This document shows positions 9,893 through 17,803 of a stretch of 38,659 nt of DNA, piece after piece. How positions within the stretch are numbered: position 1 is the stretch's first letter; each line of letters starts with the position of its first letter. The notes below the pieces were generated by a model that searched no databases, was not told where the DNA came from, and saw nothing but the letters and a program-made list of their open reading frames with translations. The stretch spans positions 1 through 38,659 of the forward strand of contig CAJQPW010000009.1 in NCBI GenBank assembly GCA_905480295.1. The letters run 5' to 3'. The translations under genes were made by a program, and so were the position numbers. Source of the DNA: an uncultured Rhizobiaceae group bacterium (lineage in GTDB: Bacteria; Pseudomonadota; Alphaproteobacteria; Rhizobiales; Rhizobiaceae).

Positions 9893-10189
9893 TTAACCGA
9901 TGATGCCCATGATGTCGGACTCTTTCATGATCAGCAGGTCTTCAGTGCCGATTTTTACTTCAGTGCCGGACCATTTGCCGAAGAGAACGCGGTCACCAGC
10001 AGAAACGTCCATCGGGACAAGTTTACCGGAATCATCGCGGCCACCTGCGCCAACGGATACGATTTCGCCTTCAGCAGGCTTTTCCTGAGCGGAGTCAGGG
10101 ATGATGATGCCACCAGCAGTTTTGGTGTCAGCTTCGACGCGGCGAACGACAACGCGGTCGTGCAACGGGCGGAACTTCATTTTGGCCAT
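9893..10189 (-). CDS. groES: Co-chaperonin GroES (Hsp10)
   Basis: GroES is the heptameric lid of the GroEL cage. The sequence includes [15 protein letters not shown] at the N-terminus, the mobile loop that contacts GroEL ([17 protein letters not shown]), and a Gly-rich turn ([10 protein letters not shown]). The full 98 aa matches family length. The frame is open 10 codons further, but the ATG at 10189 (MAKMKF) has AGGA nine bases upstream and fits homologues. A second ATG three codons later (10180) is also possible. It is the first gene of the HrcA/CIRCE-controlled groES-groEL unit. Confidence 0.98.
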   Translation of the reverse strand: MAKMKFRPLHDRVVVRRVEADTKTAGGIIIPDSAQEKPAEGEIVSVGAGGRDDSGKLVPMDVSAGDRVLFGKWSGTEVKIGTEDLLIMKESDIMGIIG

Positions 10190-10268
10190 TTTATATTGTC
10201 CTGTACTAGGCTGCTCCACAGCGCGGGATGTGCGGTGGGGCTTCTTTGATCAAGAATTGAAACGCGTA

Positions 10269-10295
10269 TTAGCACTCGTATGTGCAGAGTGCTAA
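10269..10295 (-). promoter_or_regulatory. CIRCE operator (HrcA binding site)
   Basis: This is a perfect inverted repeat TTAGCACTC-N9-GAGTGCTAA, identical to the consensus CIRCE element. It lies 80 bases upstream of the groES start and directly downstream of a sigma-70-type promoter. HrcA repressor bound here would block transcription until heat stress. CIRCE can also affect the mRNA as a 5' hairpin. Confidence 0.97.
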
Positions 10296-10307
10296 CACGC
10301 AGGGATG

Positions 10308-10335
10308 AGATAGGAGCGGACCCCAACCAAGTCAA
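10308..10335 (-). promoter_or_regulatory. Promoter of groESL
   Basis: On the minus strand, TTGACT (10335-10330) and CTATCT (10313-10308) are separated by 16 bases. This matches a housekeeping sigma -35/-10 pair. The predicted transcription start falls near 10300, immediately before the CIRCE repeat, as in other HrcA-controlled operons. No separate sigma-32 promoter was recognised. Confidence 0.75.
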
Positions 10336-10532
10336 GAAGATTCGTAAAAAATTGCCTGGCAAACGGCGCCAGCGCCAACGTCTTGGTTAACGAATACTTT
10401 TTGCGGTTACCAGTCTTTAACCGACTTCCTCAAGCCATCTTCAACACCTGTGCGGCACTATCACCGATGAGTAAATGCGTTTTGCGTCGGGCGATTGAAG
10501 TGATGCAAATGCAATACATTGGAGTGAAAAGC

Positions 10533-12617
10533 ATGTTGAAGCGTCTTTGCAAGCGCTTGGGTTTGGGCAAATTTGGTCGCAATCAGAAAGGTAGTGTAAA
10601 ACTTCTTGTCGGTCTGTCGACACCGTTGGTGCTGTTGATGACTGGTGCCGGACTGGATACTGCGGAACTCTATAGGGCCCGAATCAATTTCCAAAACGCC
10701 GTTGATGCCGGGACTCTGATGGCTGCCAAAACGCTTGCGGGAACGGGCAGCACGTCAAAAGCTGCGACCGCTGGCGAAGAGGTTTTTTATGCCAACATTC
10801 GCTCCATTGCCGAAGACATATCCCACGCCAGCATAACTTTCGACATGGGCAGTGGTGATTGCATTTCCACCCCGGTTACATCGAATGCCACGTTGCAAAA
10901 GCGGGTGTTCTTTGCCTTCATCCGGGCGGCGACCCGCGACGTGGTCAATGAAAAAGGTGGCACCGGCATCATTGATGGTACCCAAAAGGCAACTGATGCC
11001 GAACATATGGTCGAGATGAACGCTTCTGCGGACGTGGAATGTGGCAGCGATACGATCGAAATTGCCATGGTTCTCGATAATTCCGGATCCATGGGTTACA
11101 ACAGCAAGATCGAAACGCTGCGTTCGGCGGCGTCCAACCTCGTCAACACGTTACACACGACGATTGGACAGCAGATCACCCCTGATCCGTTGAAGTTCTC
11201 GCTGGTTCCCTTTTCATCCATGGTCAATATTGGGGCGAGCAACAAGAATGCGAGCTGGATGGATACGACCGGCGTTTCTCCCATCCATCATGAGCATCTA
11301 AATTGGTCGGAAGACCCCAGCGCCGTAAGGGCCGGAAACGTTTGGAGAACCGCTTCCGGACAGCCGCTGACACGTTTTACGCTTTACGATCAATTGCCCG
11401 GCGTGAGTTGGGAAGGGTGCGTTGAAGCCCGACCTCATCCGCATCACACCCAGGATACTCTCCCCAGCACCAACAACCCCGAGTCGATGTTCGTGCCGTC
11501 ATTTGCACCCGATACGCCAGACAACTGGACGGGTCAGTATGAGCAGATTTGGGGGACGCATAGCTCGCAGGAAACCTGCACGAGTTTTCAGAGCCAATAT
11601 TACTATGATAGATATGGACGGCTGCGGACCCGTTCGAGCCGCAGGTGTCGCGTTTGGAGTGATGGATATCGCGGTGATGTTCATCCGCAGGATTGGGGTT
11701 ATCGCCCCTATTGGGATGATCGCATTGAATATCAGAGGGGCGAATTCATCGGCTCAAACGAAGAGGTCACTGATTGGTACAATGGGAATCAGATCAGCGA
11801 GGAGAAGTTTCAGAACAACTATCTGAAGGATGATCACAATTTCCCATCATCTCTGGGAAATGCCAAGTCCAGAACCTATACCGGAACGGGTGCCGACCAA
11901 TACAAGCGGCAAAGCTGGACCTGGAAATATTTCAACAGTCCTAATCCACGCGATGTCAACAATGACAGATCCGGTATACCGAGTGTTGTGGGACTGCCCG
12001 GCGGCCCAAACAATTTCTGTGATTCCCAGGCCATTACCGATCTGACCACGGACCAACCGACGGTTATCAACGCGATTTCAAGCATGATTGCGAATGGTGC
12101 CACCAATGTGCAGGCAGGAGTTGCGTGGGGATGGCGTACTTTGTCTCCTGACGAGCCCTTTACCCAGGGACGCTCTTATAACATCGCGGACAACAAAAAG
12201 ATCATGATCGTGATGACCGATGGTAACAACACCGCCTATCCGATCGACTATTTCTACAGCGGATATTCAAAGGCGAACAAAGGGTACTACAACACGTGGG
12301 GTCACTCGGAAAACGAGCGGCTGTTTGAAGGCTTTGACGAAATTGCAAACCCGACCCACGACTTCAACACCTTTCGCAAAGCCATGGATGAACATCTGAT
12401 TGAAACCTGCACAAATGCGAAGGCGGCAGGCATCACCATTTATTCCATCGCCTTTGATGTCCCCAACGGGTCCAGTGTGAAATCCATGTTGGAGACGTGT
12501 GCTTCAAATGATCTGGGCGGAACCAAACTCTATTATGATGCTGGCAACAACGCTGAACTTGTCGCGACGTTCCAGCGCATTGCTGAAAAACTGGCAGAAT
12601 TGGCGATCACCCGCTAA
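10533..12617 (+). CDS. TadG-like pilus assembly protein with von Willebrand A domain
   Basis: This is a membrane-anchored, mainly extracytoplasmic protein of the Tad/Flp pilus TadG family. Residues 15-50 hold the Tad N-terminal segment (NQKGSVKLLVGLSTPLVLLM, then ARINFQNAVDAGTLMAAK). A VWA domain starts near residue 173 with a MIDAS motif D182-N-S184-G-S186. The MIDAS Thr is in GATNVQAG (T524) and the second acidic site is MTDGNN (D563). Between them sits an insertion of about 300 residues, very rich in Tyr, Trp and Arg (YYYDRYGRLRTRSSRRC and onward). The frame is open from 10383, but the ATG at 10533 has GGAGTG eight bases upstream and puts the hydrophobic anchor near the N-terminus. Length 694 aa. 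No other tad gene is in the window. A terminator follows. Confidence 0.88.
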   Translation: MLKRLCKRLGLGKFGRNQKGSVKLLVGLSTPLVLLMTGAGLDTAELYRARINFQNAVDAGTLMAAKTLAGTGSTSKAATAGEEVFYANIRSIAEDISHASITFDMGSGDCISTPVTSNATLQKRVFFAFIRAATRDVVNEKGGTGIIDGTQKATDAEHMVEMNASADVECGSDTIEIAMVLDNSGSMGYNSKIETLRSAASNLVNTLHTTIGQQITPDPLKFSLVPFSSMVNIGASNKNASWMDTTGVSPIHHEHLNWSEDPSAVRAGNVWRTASGQPLTRFTLYDQLPGVSWEGCVEARPHPHHTQDTLPSTNNPESMFVPSFAPDTPDNWTGQYEQIWGTHSSQETCTSFQSQYYYDRYGRLRTRSSRRCRVWSDGYRGDVHPQDWGYRPYWDDRIEYQRGEFIGSNEEVTDWYNGNQISEEKFQNNYLKDDHNFPSSLGNAKSRTYTGTGADQYKRQSWTWKYFNSPNPRDVNNDRSGIPSVVGLPGGPNNFCDSQAITDLTTDQPTVINAISSMIANGATNVQAGVAWGWRTLSPDEPFTQGRSYNIADNKKIMIVMTDGNNTAYPIDYFYSGYSKANKGYYNTWGHSENERLFEGFDEIANPTHDFNTFRKAMDEHLIETCTNAKAAGITIYSIAFDVPNGSSVKSMLETCASNDLGGTKLYYDAGNNAELVATFQRIAEKLAELAITR

Positions 12618-12638
12618 TCCAACTGCTGAGACGTGATG

Positions 12639-12670
12639 CAGGCCCGCTTCGTGCGGGCCTGTTTGTATTT
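12639..12670 (+). terminator. Intrinsic terminator of the TadG-like gene
   Basis: CAGGCCCGC (12639-12647) pairs perfectly with GCGGGCCTG (12653-12661) around a five-base loop. TTTGTATTT follows on the plus strand. It lies 20 bases after the stop codon. The other strand lacks a U-tract, so it serves the plus-strand gene. Confidence 0.92.
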
Positions 12671-12726
12671 GAGCATTGGAAACAATCTCTTTGGTGGGCT
12701 TGCCACCGTGCGTTGCGCAGACCGCT

Positions 12727-13989
12727 TCAGGTGGTCTCAAGCTGAGCTGCGTTCTTTTTCGATTCTGAACCCTGCAGCAGTTCGGCCTTTACCGGTCGGG
12801 GTGGGGCGAACAGCAGGCCCTGAGCCAGATTTATTTCGATGTCGATCAGGCTGATCGCATCACGGTCCCGCTCAACTTCTGTCGCAATCAGTGCCATGCC
12901 ATGGGCTTCGAGCAGGGAAGCCAGACTTCCCGGCAGCAGAGTGCCACCGTCGGAAGGAATATCAGCATGCAGCAGAACCGAGGTTGGAACTTTGATGTAA
13001 CGAAATCCGGTTCGTGCGAGACGGGCCGGGTCCAATTTGAGATCAAGAACATCGCCCAGTGCGAGGCCGAAACCGAGTTCCGATAATTCGGCCAATCGCT
13101 CTGATTGTATCTGATCCAGTGAGGCGAAATCGCGCTGCGAGATTTCAATCACCAGGGATTCCTTCAATCCATCATTGGCTTGCAGAAAGTTGGTGATCTC
13201 CCGAAAATTGTGAAGATTGAGCAGTGTTTTGGGTGAGATCGGGCAGAAAATTCCAGCTTGCTTTTTCAACAGGCTGAGTTTGCGGATCATGCGAACGGCA
13301 CTGAACACAATTTTCTTGTCTATTGTTGGCATCAGACCGCCTGCGGCAGCCATTTTTTCAAATGCTGCCTGGTCAACAAAACCGCCTTCTTGGGCATTGA
13401 GACGCATGAAGGCGTCAAAGTAGACCGGCTGTCGCGAAGGGAGTCCGACAATGGGTTGCAAGTGCATATTCAGGCTGCGTTCGTCCATCGCAGCCTTTTG
13501 ATTGAGTAATTTTTTTGCTGCTTTCGTTCCACCCGCCGACTCGCTTTCGACCGCGTCGTCGATCGGAGGCAGATCCTCGTCGTCGGAAAACTCTTCTTCA
13601 TTGTGATGAAAATTATCATTGTTTTCCAACGCCTGAATCCGGGATTGTAAATTCACCACCACGTCCTCGACCGGTGCGCGGGTGGGCTGTTGCGCCTGGC
13701 TGGCATGGACCTGATGGGCGAGGTTATCGATGCGTCGATGAATCTCGTTCTCATACTCTTCCAACTCAACGGATTGGGCCTTTAAAAACTTGATTTCATG
13801 GGACTGTTCGTTTTGCCGCAAAATCAAAAACAGGCATGTCAACGCGACGATTCCCAACAGTGCCGACATGCCGGGAGTAGTAATGTTGTAGCGGGCCAGT
13901 ACGATGATTAGAGTGAAACAGGCCATGATGCTGAAAAGCGCGATAAACAGCCGGTACAGCCATTTACGTATTTTGCTTTTCTCATTCAT
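12727..13989 (-). CDS. Membrane protein with degenerate EAL domain
   Basis: Two N-terminal membrane helices (about residues 11-30 and 38-57) lead into a coiled coil (60-125), an acidic linker (129-150) and a C-terminal EAL-fold domain (about 170-405). EAL proteins normally hydrolyse c-di-GMP with two metal ions. Here most catalytic positions are changed: E-A-L is D192-A-F, the metal-binding Asn is Pro250, the first Asp of the D-D pair is Gly312, the Asp of the K-x-D motif is Pro335, and the Glu of A-E-G-V-E is Thr370. E282, K333 and Q390-G391 remain. It is therefore very unlikely to be a phosphodiesterase and more likely a c-di-GMP sensor or a scaffold at the membrane. No GGDEF domain is present. 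It is convergent with the TadG-like gene, and the region upstream is shared with the divergent HAD-like gene. Confidence 0.85.
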   Translation of the reverse strand: MNEKSKIRKWLYRLFIALFSIMACFTLIIVLARYNITTPGMSALLGIVALTCLFLILRQNEQSHEIKFLKAQSVELEEYENEIHRRIDNLAHQVHASQAQQPTRAPVEDVVVNLQSRIQALENNDNFHHNEEEFSDDEDLPPIDDAVESESAGGTKAAKKLLNQKAAMDERSLNMHLQPIVGLPSRQPVYFDAFMRLNAQEGGFVDQAAFEKMAAAGGLMPTIDKKIVFSAVRMIRKLSLLKKQAGIFCPISPKTLLNLHNFREITNFLQANDGLKESLVIEISQRDFASLDQIQSERLAELSELGFGLALGDVLDLKLDPARLARTGFRYIKVPTSVLLHADIPSDGGTLLPGSLASLLEAHGMALIATEVERDRDAISLIDIEINLAQGLLFAPPRPVKAELLQGSESKKNAAQLETT

Positions 13990-14098
13990 ACATCACCCAT
14001 TCGCAGCTGGGGTTTGGCTCATTTATACTCGTGCCGGACCTTCACCCCTGCTCGACACTGTACCACAGATAACCATACGATAAGTCGATGTGAAGTGG

Positions 14099-14128
14099 TT
14101 GAAAAATCAATACACCGTCGATTGCTAT
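14099..14128 (+). promoter_or_regulatory. Possible promoter of the HAD-ribF operon
   Basis: TTGAAA (14099-14104) and TGCTAT (14123-14128) are separated by 18 bases in the 225-base gap between the divergent EAL and HAD-like genes. The match is moderate and only visual. Confidence 0.35.
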
Positions 14129-14214
14129 TTTCGCCTTGGTTTCCAGATGGCGCTTGACGCTAAGCGCGCTACCTTTTACCGCATGGCTTTATCGCATTCT
14201 GCAAGGTAATTCCC

Positions 14215-15090
14215 ATGACAACACGCATTGCCGGTTTGAGCGCTGCTGGCTCAGATTACAGGGCCATTCTGTGCGACGTATGGGGCGTATTGCATAATGG
14301 TGTATCCGTCTATCGCGATGCCGAGACCGCGTTGGTGAATTACCGTCAAAACGGGGGTGAAGTGGTCCTGCTGACCAATTCGCCGCGTCCAAATGATGGG
14401 GTTATGGCGCAGTTGGATCAAATTGAGGTCAGCCGCGATGCCTATGATGAAATTGTCACGTCCGGGGATGTCACGCGCCAGTTGATCGCTGATGCCGAGG
14501 GACCAATTTTCCATCTTGGTCCACAACGCGACCTGCCCCTGTTTGAAGGTCAGAACGCAGAATTGAGTGATGAAGAGGTTTGCCAAACGATTGTCTGCAC
14601 CGGATTGTTTGAGGACGAGACTGAAATGCCGGAAGACTATCGCCAGCGTCTTGAGAGTTTGGCGGCGCGCGAAATTCCGCTGATTTGCGCCAATCCCGAC
14701 CTCGTGGTTGAGCGGGGGGATCGACTGATCTATTGCGCTGGCTCCCTGGCACAACTCTATCGTGAATTGGGTGGTGAAACCCGCGTTGCCGGCAAACCCC
14801 ACGCGCCGATTTACAAACTGGCCATGCAAAAGCTGGCTGAGTTGGAGGGGGCAGAGGCGGATAAGAAAAATGTACTGGCAATCGGGGACGGCATGCCGAC
14901 CGACGTTGCTGGCGCAATCGGTAATGGATTTGACCTGCTCTACATTTCGGCCGGGATTCACAGTGTGGAATATGGTTCGCCGCTGGACCCTGACGAAGCG
15001 CGTCTGGAAGCTTTTTTGCGTCAAAACAATGTCGATCCGACATTGTGGATGCCACGACTGATTTGGCAGGCGGAAGCCGGCAATGGCTGA
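14215..15090 (+). CDS. HAD-superfamily class IIA-like protein (TIGR01459 type)
   Basis: This is a haloacid dehalogenase-like protein of the IIA group (relatives of NagD and phosphoglycolate phosphatase). Motif I is CDVWGVLHNG with the nucleophile Asp at residue 21. The usual second Asp of D-x-D is replaced by Trp23. Motif II is LLTNSPRP, the late Lys is in AGKPHAPIYKLA, and motif IV is AIGDGMPTDVAGA, with both acidic residues for Mg2+. The loss of the acid/base Asp makes ordinary phosphatase activity doubtful. The cap domain lies between motifs II and III. The ATG at 14215 has AAGGTA upstream. The stop overlaps the ribF start by eight bases, so the two are translationally coupled. Given that partner, a role in flavin nucleotide metabolism is possible but unproven. 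Confidence 0.88.
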   Translation: MTTRIAGLSAAGSDYRAILCDVWGVLHNGVSVYRDAETALVNYRQNGGEVVLLTNSPRPNDGVMAQLDQIEVSRDAYDEIVTSGDVTRQLIADAEGPIFHLGPQRDLPLFEGQNAELSDEEVCQTIVCTGLFEDETEMPEDYRQRLESLAAREIPLICANPDLVVERGDRLIYCAGSLAQLYRELGGETRVAGKPHAPIYKLAMQKLAELEGAEADKKNVLAIGDGMPTDVAGAIGNGFDLLYISAGIHSVEYGSPLDPDEARLEAFLRQNNVDPTLWMPRLIWQAEAGNG

Positions 15091-16081
15091 TTTTCTGCAT
15101 CACAATCTCGATCAAACCGTTGCGGACTCCCACGCCGGAGGTGTGGTTGCAATTGGTAATTTTGATGGCGTGCACCGGGGCCATCAAATGGTGCTTGAAC
15201 AGGCTGAAAACATTGCGCGCAAGACCGGACAACGCTGTTTCGCCCTGTCTTTTGAGCCTCACCCTCGAACCTTGTTCAAACCCGATTCCCCGGTTTTTCG
15301 ATTGACTGATGAGACGATGAAAGGCCGGGTGCTCAAGGCCTTTGGTGTCGATGGATTGCTGACATTGCCCTTCACCCGTGAACTGGCCTCAACCAGTGCG
15401 GAAGACTTTGTGAAAGAGTATTTGCTGGGCCGGGCCAGAGCGTCGCATGTGATATCCGGTTTCAATTTCCATTTCGGTAAGGACCGCGCCGGTTCGCCAG
15501 AGTTTTTGCGTAAGGCTGGACAGCGATTGGGGTTTGGCGTGTCGATCATCGAAGCGATTTCAGATGTTGGGCTGGCCGATGCCGAGCCCATTTCATCCAG
15601 CCGAATTCGCCGTCATTTGGGCGCAGGCCTGGTATCAGATGCTGCATCCTTGCTGGGCTATCACTGGCTGGTGGAGGGAGAAGTCATCCAAGGTGCGCAG
15701 TTGGGCCGTACTCTGAATTTCCCGACCGCCAATTTGTCACTGCCGGCCAGTTGTCACCTGGCGCACGGGATTTATGCGGTGCGATTGCGCCGCGCGGATG
15801 GAAGCCTGCATGATGGGGTTGCCAGCTATGGCCGCCGACCGACTTTTGACAACGGGCCCGCTCTGCTTGAAACCTTTATTTTTGACTTTTGCGATGACTT
15901 GTATGGCGAAACAGTCGCTGTTTCGCTGATCGCCCGGTTGCGTGGCGAAGAGAAATTTGATTCAGCCGACGCCTTGGTTGTGCAAATGGAAAAGGACTGC
16001 ATTGATGCCCGGTCTGTTCTGGCAGAGGTGCAGCCACGTTCCAAACTGGATCAAATCCTGAATTTCGACCATAAAAGATAA
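15083..16081 (+). CDS. ribF: Bifunctional riboflavin kinase / FMN adenylyltransferase
   Basis: RibF makes FMN from riboflavin and then FAD. The N-terminal nucleotidyltransferase domain shows VVAIGNFDGVHRGHQMVLEQ (HIGH-like site, about residues 20-40), SFEPHPRTLF, VISGFNFHFGKDRAG and the ISSSRIRRHL motif. The C-terminal kinase domain (from about residue 185) has VIQGAQLGRTLNFPTANL, GIYAVRLRR and the YGRRPTFDNG block, with the catalytic Glu in LLETFIFD. At 332 aa it is slightly longer than the usual 310-325. It overlaps the HAD-like gene upstream by eight bases and is followed after four bases by a short-chain dehydrogenase gene, so the four genes likely form one transcript. Confidence 0.97.
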   Translation: MADFLHHNLDQTVADSHAGGVVAIGNFDGVHRGHQMVLEQAENIARKTGQRCFALSFEPHPRTLFKPDSPVFRLTDETMKGRVLKAFGVDGLLTLPFTRELASTSAEDFVKEYLLGRARASHVISGFNFHFGKDRAGSPEFLRKAGQRLGFGVSIIEAISDVGLADAEPISSSRIRRHLGAGLVSDAASLLGYHWLVEGEVIQGAQLGRTLNFPTANLSLPASCHLAHGIYAVRLRRADGSLHDGVASYGRRPTFDNGPALLETFIFDFCDDLYGETVAVSLIARLRGEEKFDSADALVVQMEKDCIDARSVLAEVQPRSKLDQILNFDHKR

Positions 16082-16085
16082 TATT

Positions 16086-16826
16086 ATGGGCAGAAATCAG
16101 CGGCGCAGCCACAACATACTGATAACGGGAGCCACCGATGGGATCGGGCTGTTGCTGGCCAAGGCCTATGCAGCGCGTGGACATCAGATTCTGGCAACCG
16201 GTCGTCGGAGCGTCGCTGATGATGAGGCGTTCTTTGGCACGCCAAGCATAACCTATGTCACGGCCGACCAGTCAGACCCGGAACATGCTGCGCAAACCAT
16301 AACCTCGACCCTGAGCGAACTGGGCTGGAAAGAACTTGATCTGGTGGTCCTTAATGGAGCCGTTGGTTGGGTTGGCCCGCCAGAAGAGGAATCAACCGGC
16401 AAAATCAGCGAGCAGATTGATATCAATTTTAAGGCGCCGGTTCACTTTGCTTTGGCGCTCTCCCCGTTGCTGTTTCAGGCGAAGGGTCGGTTGGTGTTTA
16501 TCGGTTCGTCGGCCATCACAAAGGGACGTGGTGGGTTTGCAACCTACTGCGCCACCAAAGCCGCGCTTGATGGATTGGTCCGCTCGCTGGCCGAAGAATG
16601 GCGAGGGCGCGCCAGTGTGTCGATCCTGCATCCTGGCCCCACGCGCACCGAAATGCTGCGCAAAGCGGGTGTTGATCCGGGTTGGAAGCGGTTGTTATTC
16701 ACAGCGCCCAAACGGGTGGTCAAAGCCATTCAGGTATCAATCAGGCGGGGGGAACAACGCCGCATTCTTTCCCGTTTCTTCTGTTTTCGCTGTCGGTTCA
16801 CCTGGTTTCAGGAGGGCAGGCTGTGA
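16086..16826 (+). CDS. Short-chain dehydrogenase/reductase
   Basis: This is an NAD(P)-dependent oxidoreductase with a Rossmann fold. The dinucleotide motif TGATDGIG is near residue 15, the structural NGAVG replaces NAG near 90, the active-site Ser is in FIGSSA, and the catalytic Y-C-A-T-K is near 157. After P-G-P-T-R-T-E the C-terminus is basic and rich in Phe/Arg (SRFFCFRCRFTWF), which differs from typical soluble SDRs and might be a membrane-contact tail. The substrate cannot be predicted. The stop codon overlaps the GTG start of a second SDR gene, so the two are coupled and may form a heterodimer or act in sequence. Confidence 0.9.
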   Translation: MGRNQRRSHNILITGATDGIGLLLAKAYAARGHQILATGRRSVADDEAFFGTPSITYVTADQSDPEHAAQTITSTLSELGWKELDLVVLNGAVGWVGPPEEESTGKISEQIDINFKAPVHFALALSPLLFQAKGRLVFIGSSAITKGRGGFATYCATKAALDGLVRSLAEEWRGRASVSILHPGPTRTEMLRKAGVDPGWKRLLFTAPKRVVKAIQVSIRRGEQRRILSRFFCFRCRFTWFQEGRL

Positions 16827-17584
16827 AGGCACTGGTTACGGGAGCTGCAAAAGGACTGGGCCGGGCGCTCACCGAAGAACTGCTACAGCGGGGCTATGAG
16901 GTAATTGCTGCGGATGTGGAAACCGAACGGTTGGAAGATCTCGGCATTGCCCATGGCGGTGCGTGCTCAATCCGTTTTGCCGATATGAGCAATACCAGTT
17001 CAGTATTGCGCCTGCTGGACAGTGTTGATGGTGTGAAATTTGACCTGGTCGTTCTTAATGCCGGTGTCAGTGCAACGGGAAAATTTGAAGAGATTCCGAC
17101 CTTTGCCTATGACAAGCTGATTGATATTAACCTGCGTGCACCTATCGTGTTGGCCAGTTCCCTCGTACGACTGCAGGCGATGGCCAAGGGAGGAAAGATT
17201 GTCTTTGTTTCTTCCTTGTCCCATGCCATGGGGTATCCCGGAGCGAGTGTATACAGTGCCAGCAAGGACGGTCTTGCCCAATATGCCAAAAGCGTGCGCA
17301 AACCCTTTAAGAAAGCCGGTGTGCGGGTTTTGACTGTGTTTCCCGGTCCGATGGTCACCGAACAGGCGGAAAAACATGCCCCCCCCGGGTCTTCTGCAGA
17401 AAAACGCATGGCGCCAGAGAAAATGGCGCGCATTATCTTGGCAGCGAGTCGCCGACGGTCCCGAGAACTCTATCCCGGCTATCGTGCCTATGCAGCAATG
17501 CTGCTGGGTAAGACCTTTCCAACGCTGGCCACGCGGCTGATGCGCAAGGGGATATTTGATAAGCTGGACGGACCTGTGTATTGA
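16823..17584 (+). CDS. Short-chain dehydrogenase/reductase
   Basis: This is a second SDR in tandem. The frame is open from 16682, but the GTG at 16823 is chosen: it has a perfect AGGAGG eight bases upstream and starts directly into VKALVTGAAKGLGRAL, the expected N-terminus. NADP-binding TGAAKGLG, LNAGVS, the Ser in VSSLSHA, and catalytic YSASK are all present, followed by VFPGPMVTE. Length 253 aa. The last 40 residues (YPGYRAYAAMLLGKTFPTLA) are hydrophobic/aromatic, as in SDRs that act on lipids. The GTGA overlap with the upstream SDR gene implies coupled translation. The substrate is unknown. Confidence 0.92.
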   Translation: MKALVTGAAKGLGRALTEELLQRGYEVIAADVETERLEDLGIAHGGACSIRFADMSNTSSVLRLLDSVDGVKFDLVVLNAGVSATGKFEEIPTFAYDKLIDINLRAPIVLASSLVRLQAMAKGGKIVFVSSLSHAMGYPGASVYSASKDGLAQYAKSVRKPFKKAGVRVLTVFPGPMVTEQAEKHAPPGSSAEKRMAPEKMARIILAASRRRSRELYPGYRAYAAMLLGKTFPTLATRLMRKGIFDKLDGPVY

Positions 17585-17634
17585 AGCTGCAATATGTGGT
17601 GGAAACCCGATCAAGCCTTTGCTACACAACGCCC

Positions 17635-17691
17635 ATGAACAGTTTGCGTCTACTCCTGTGCATACGAATTACCAACCCGGTTTTAGGCTAA
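17635..17691 (+). other. Short leader-like ORF upstream of ileS (weak)
   Basis: ATG at 17635 to TAA encodes MNSLRLLLCIRITNPVLG, 18 residues with four Leu codons (TTG, CTA, CTC, CTG) near the start, two Ile (ATA, ATT) and Val. It lies about 110 bases before ileS and runs into a strong hairpin (17676-17716). The branched-chain enrichment is modest and there is no ribosome site, so this may be chance. Confidence 0.2.
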
Positions 17692-17732
17692 CGCATCTGC
17701 GTTACCCAGAACCGGGAAGACGGGCCGCGTCT
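17676..17732 (+). promoter_or_regulatory. Two hairpins in the ileS leader
   Basis: CCCGGTT (17676-17682) pairs with AACCGGG (17710-17716). Inside it AACGC (17690-17694) pairs with GCGTT (17699-17703) around a four-base loop. A second hairpin follows at once: AGACG (17718-17722) with CGTCT (17728-17732). Neither is followed by a T run. They could be a leader structure for ileS or the 3' end of the SDR transcript. Confidence 0.45.
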
Positions 17733-17803
17733 CAAAACACCATCCAGCATCCAAGTTTACCCCTTCAATGGCGTGCGGTTATTTCCGGCACCCCTGATCC
17801 ACA

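Noticed and set aside
14251..15262. Long minus-strand ORFs opposite the HAD-like gene
   Set aside because: The plus-strand frame has clear HAD motifs, a ribosome site and coupling to ribF. The antisense frames show no family features.
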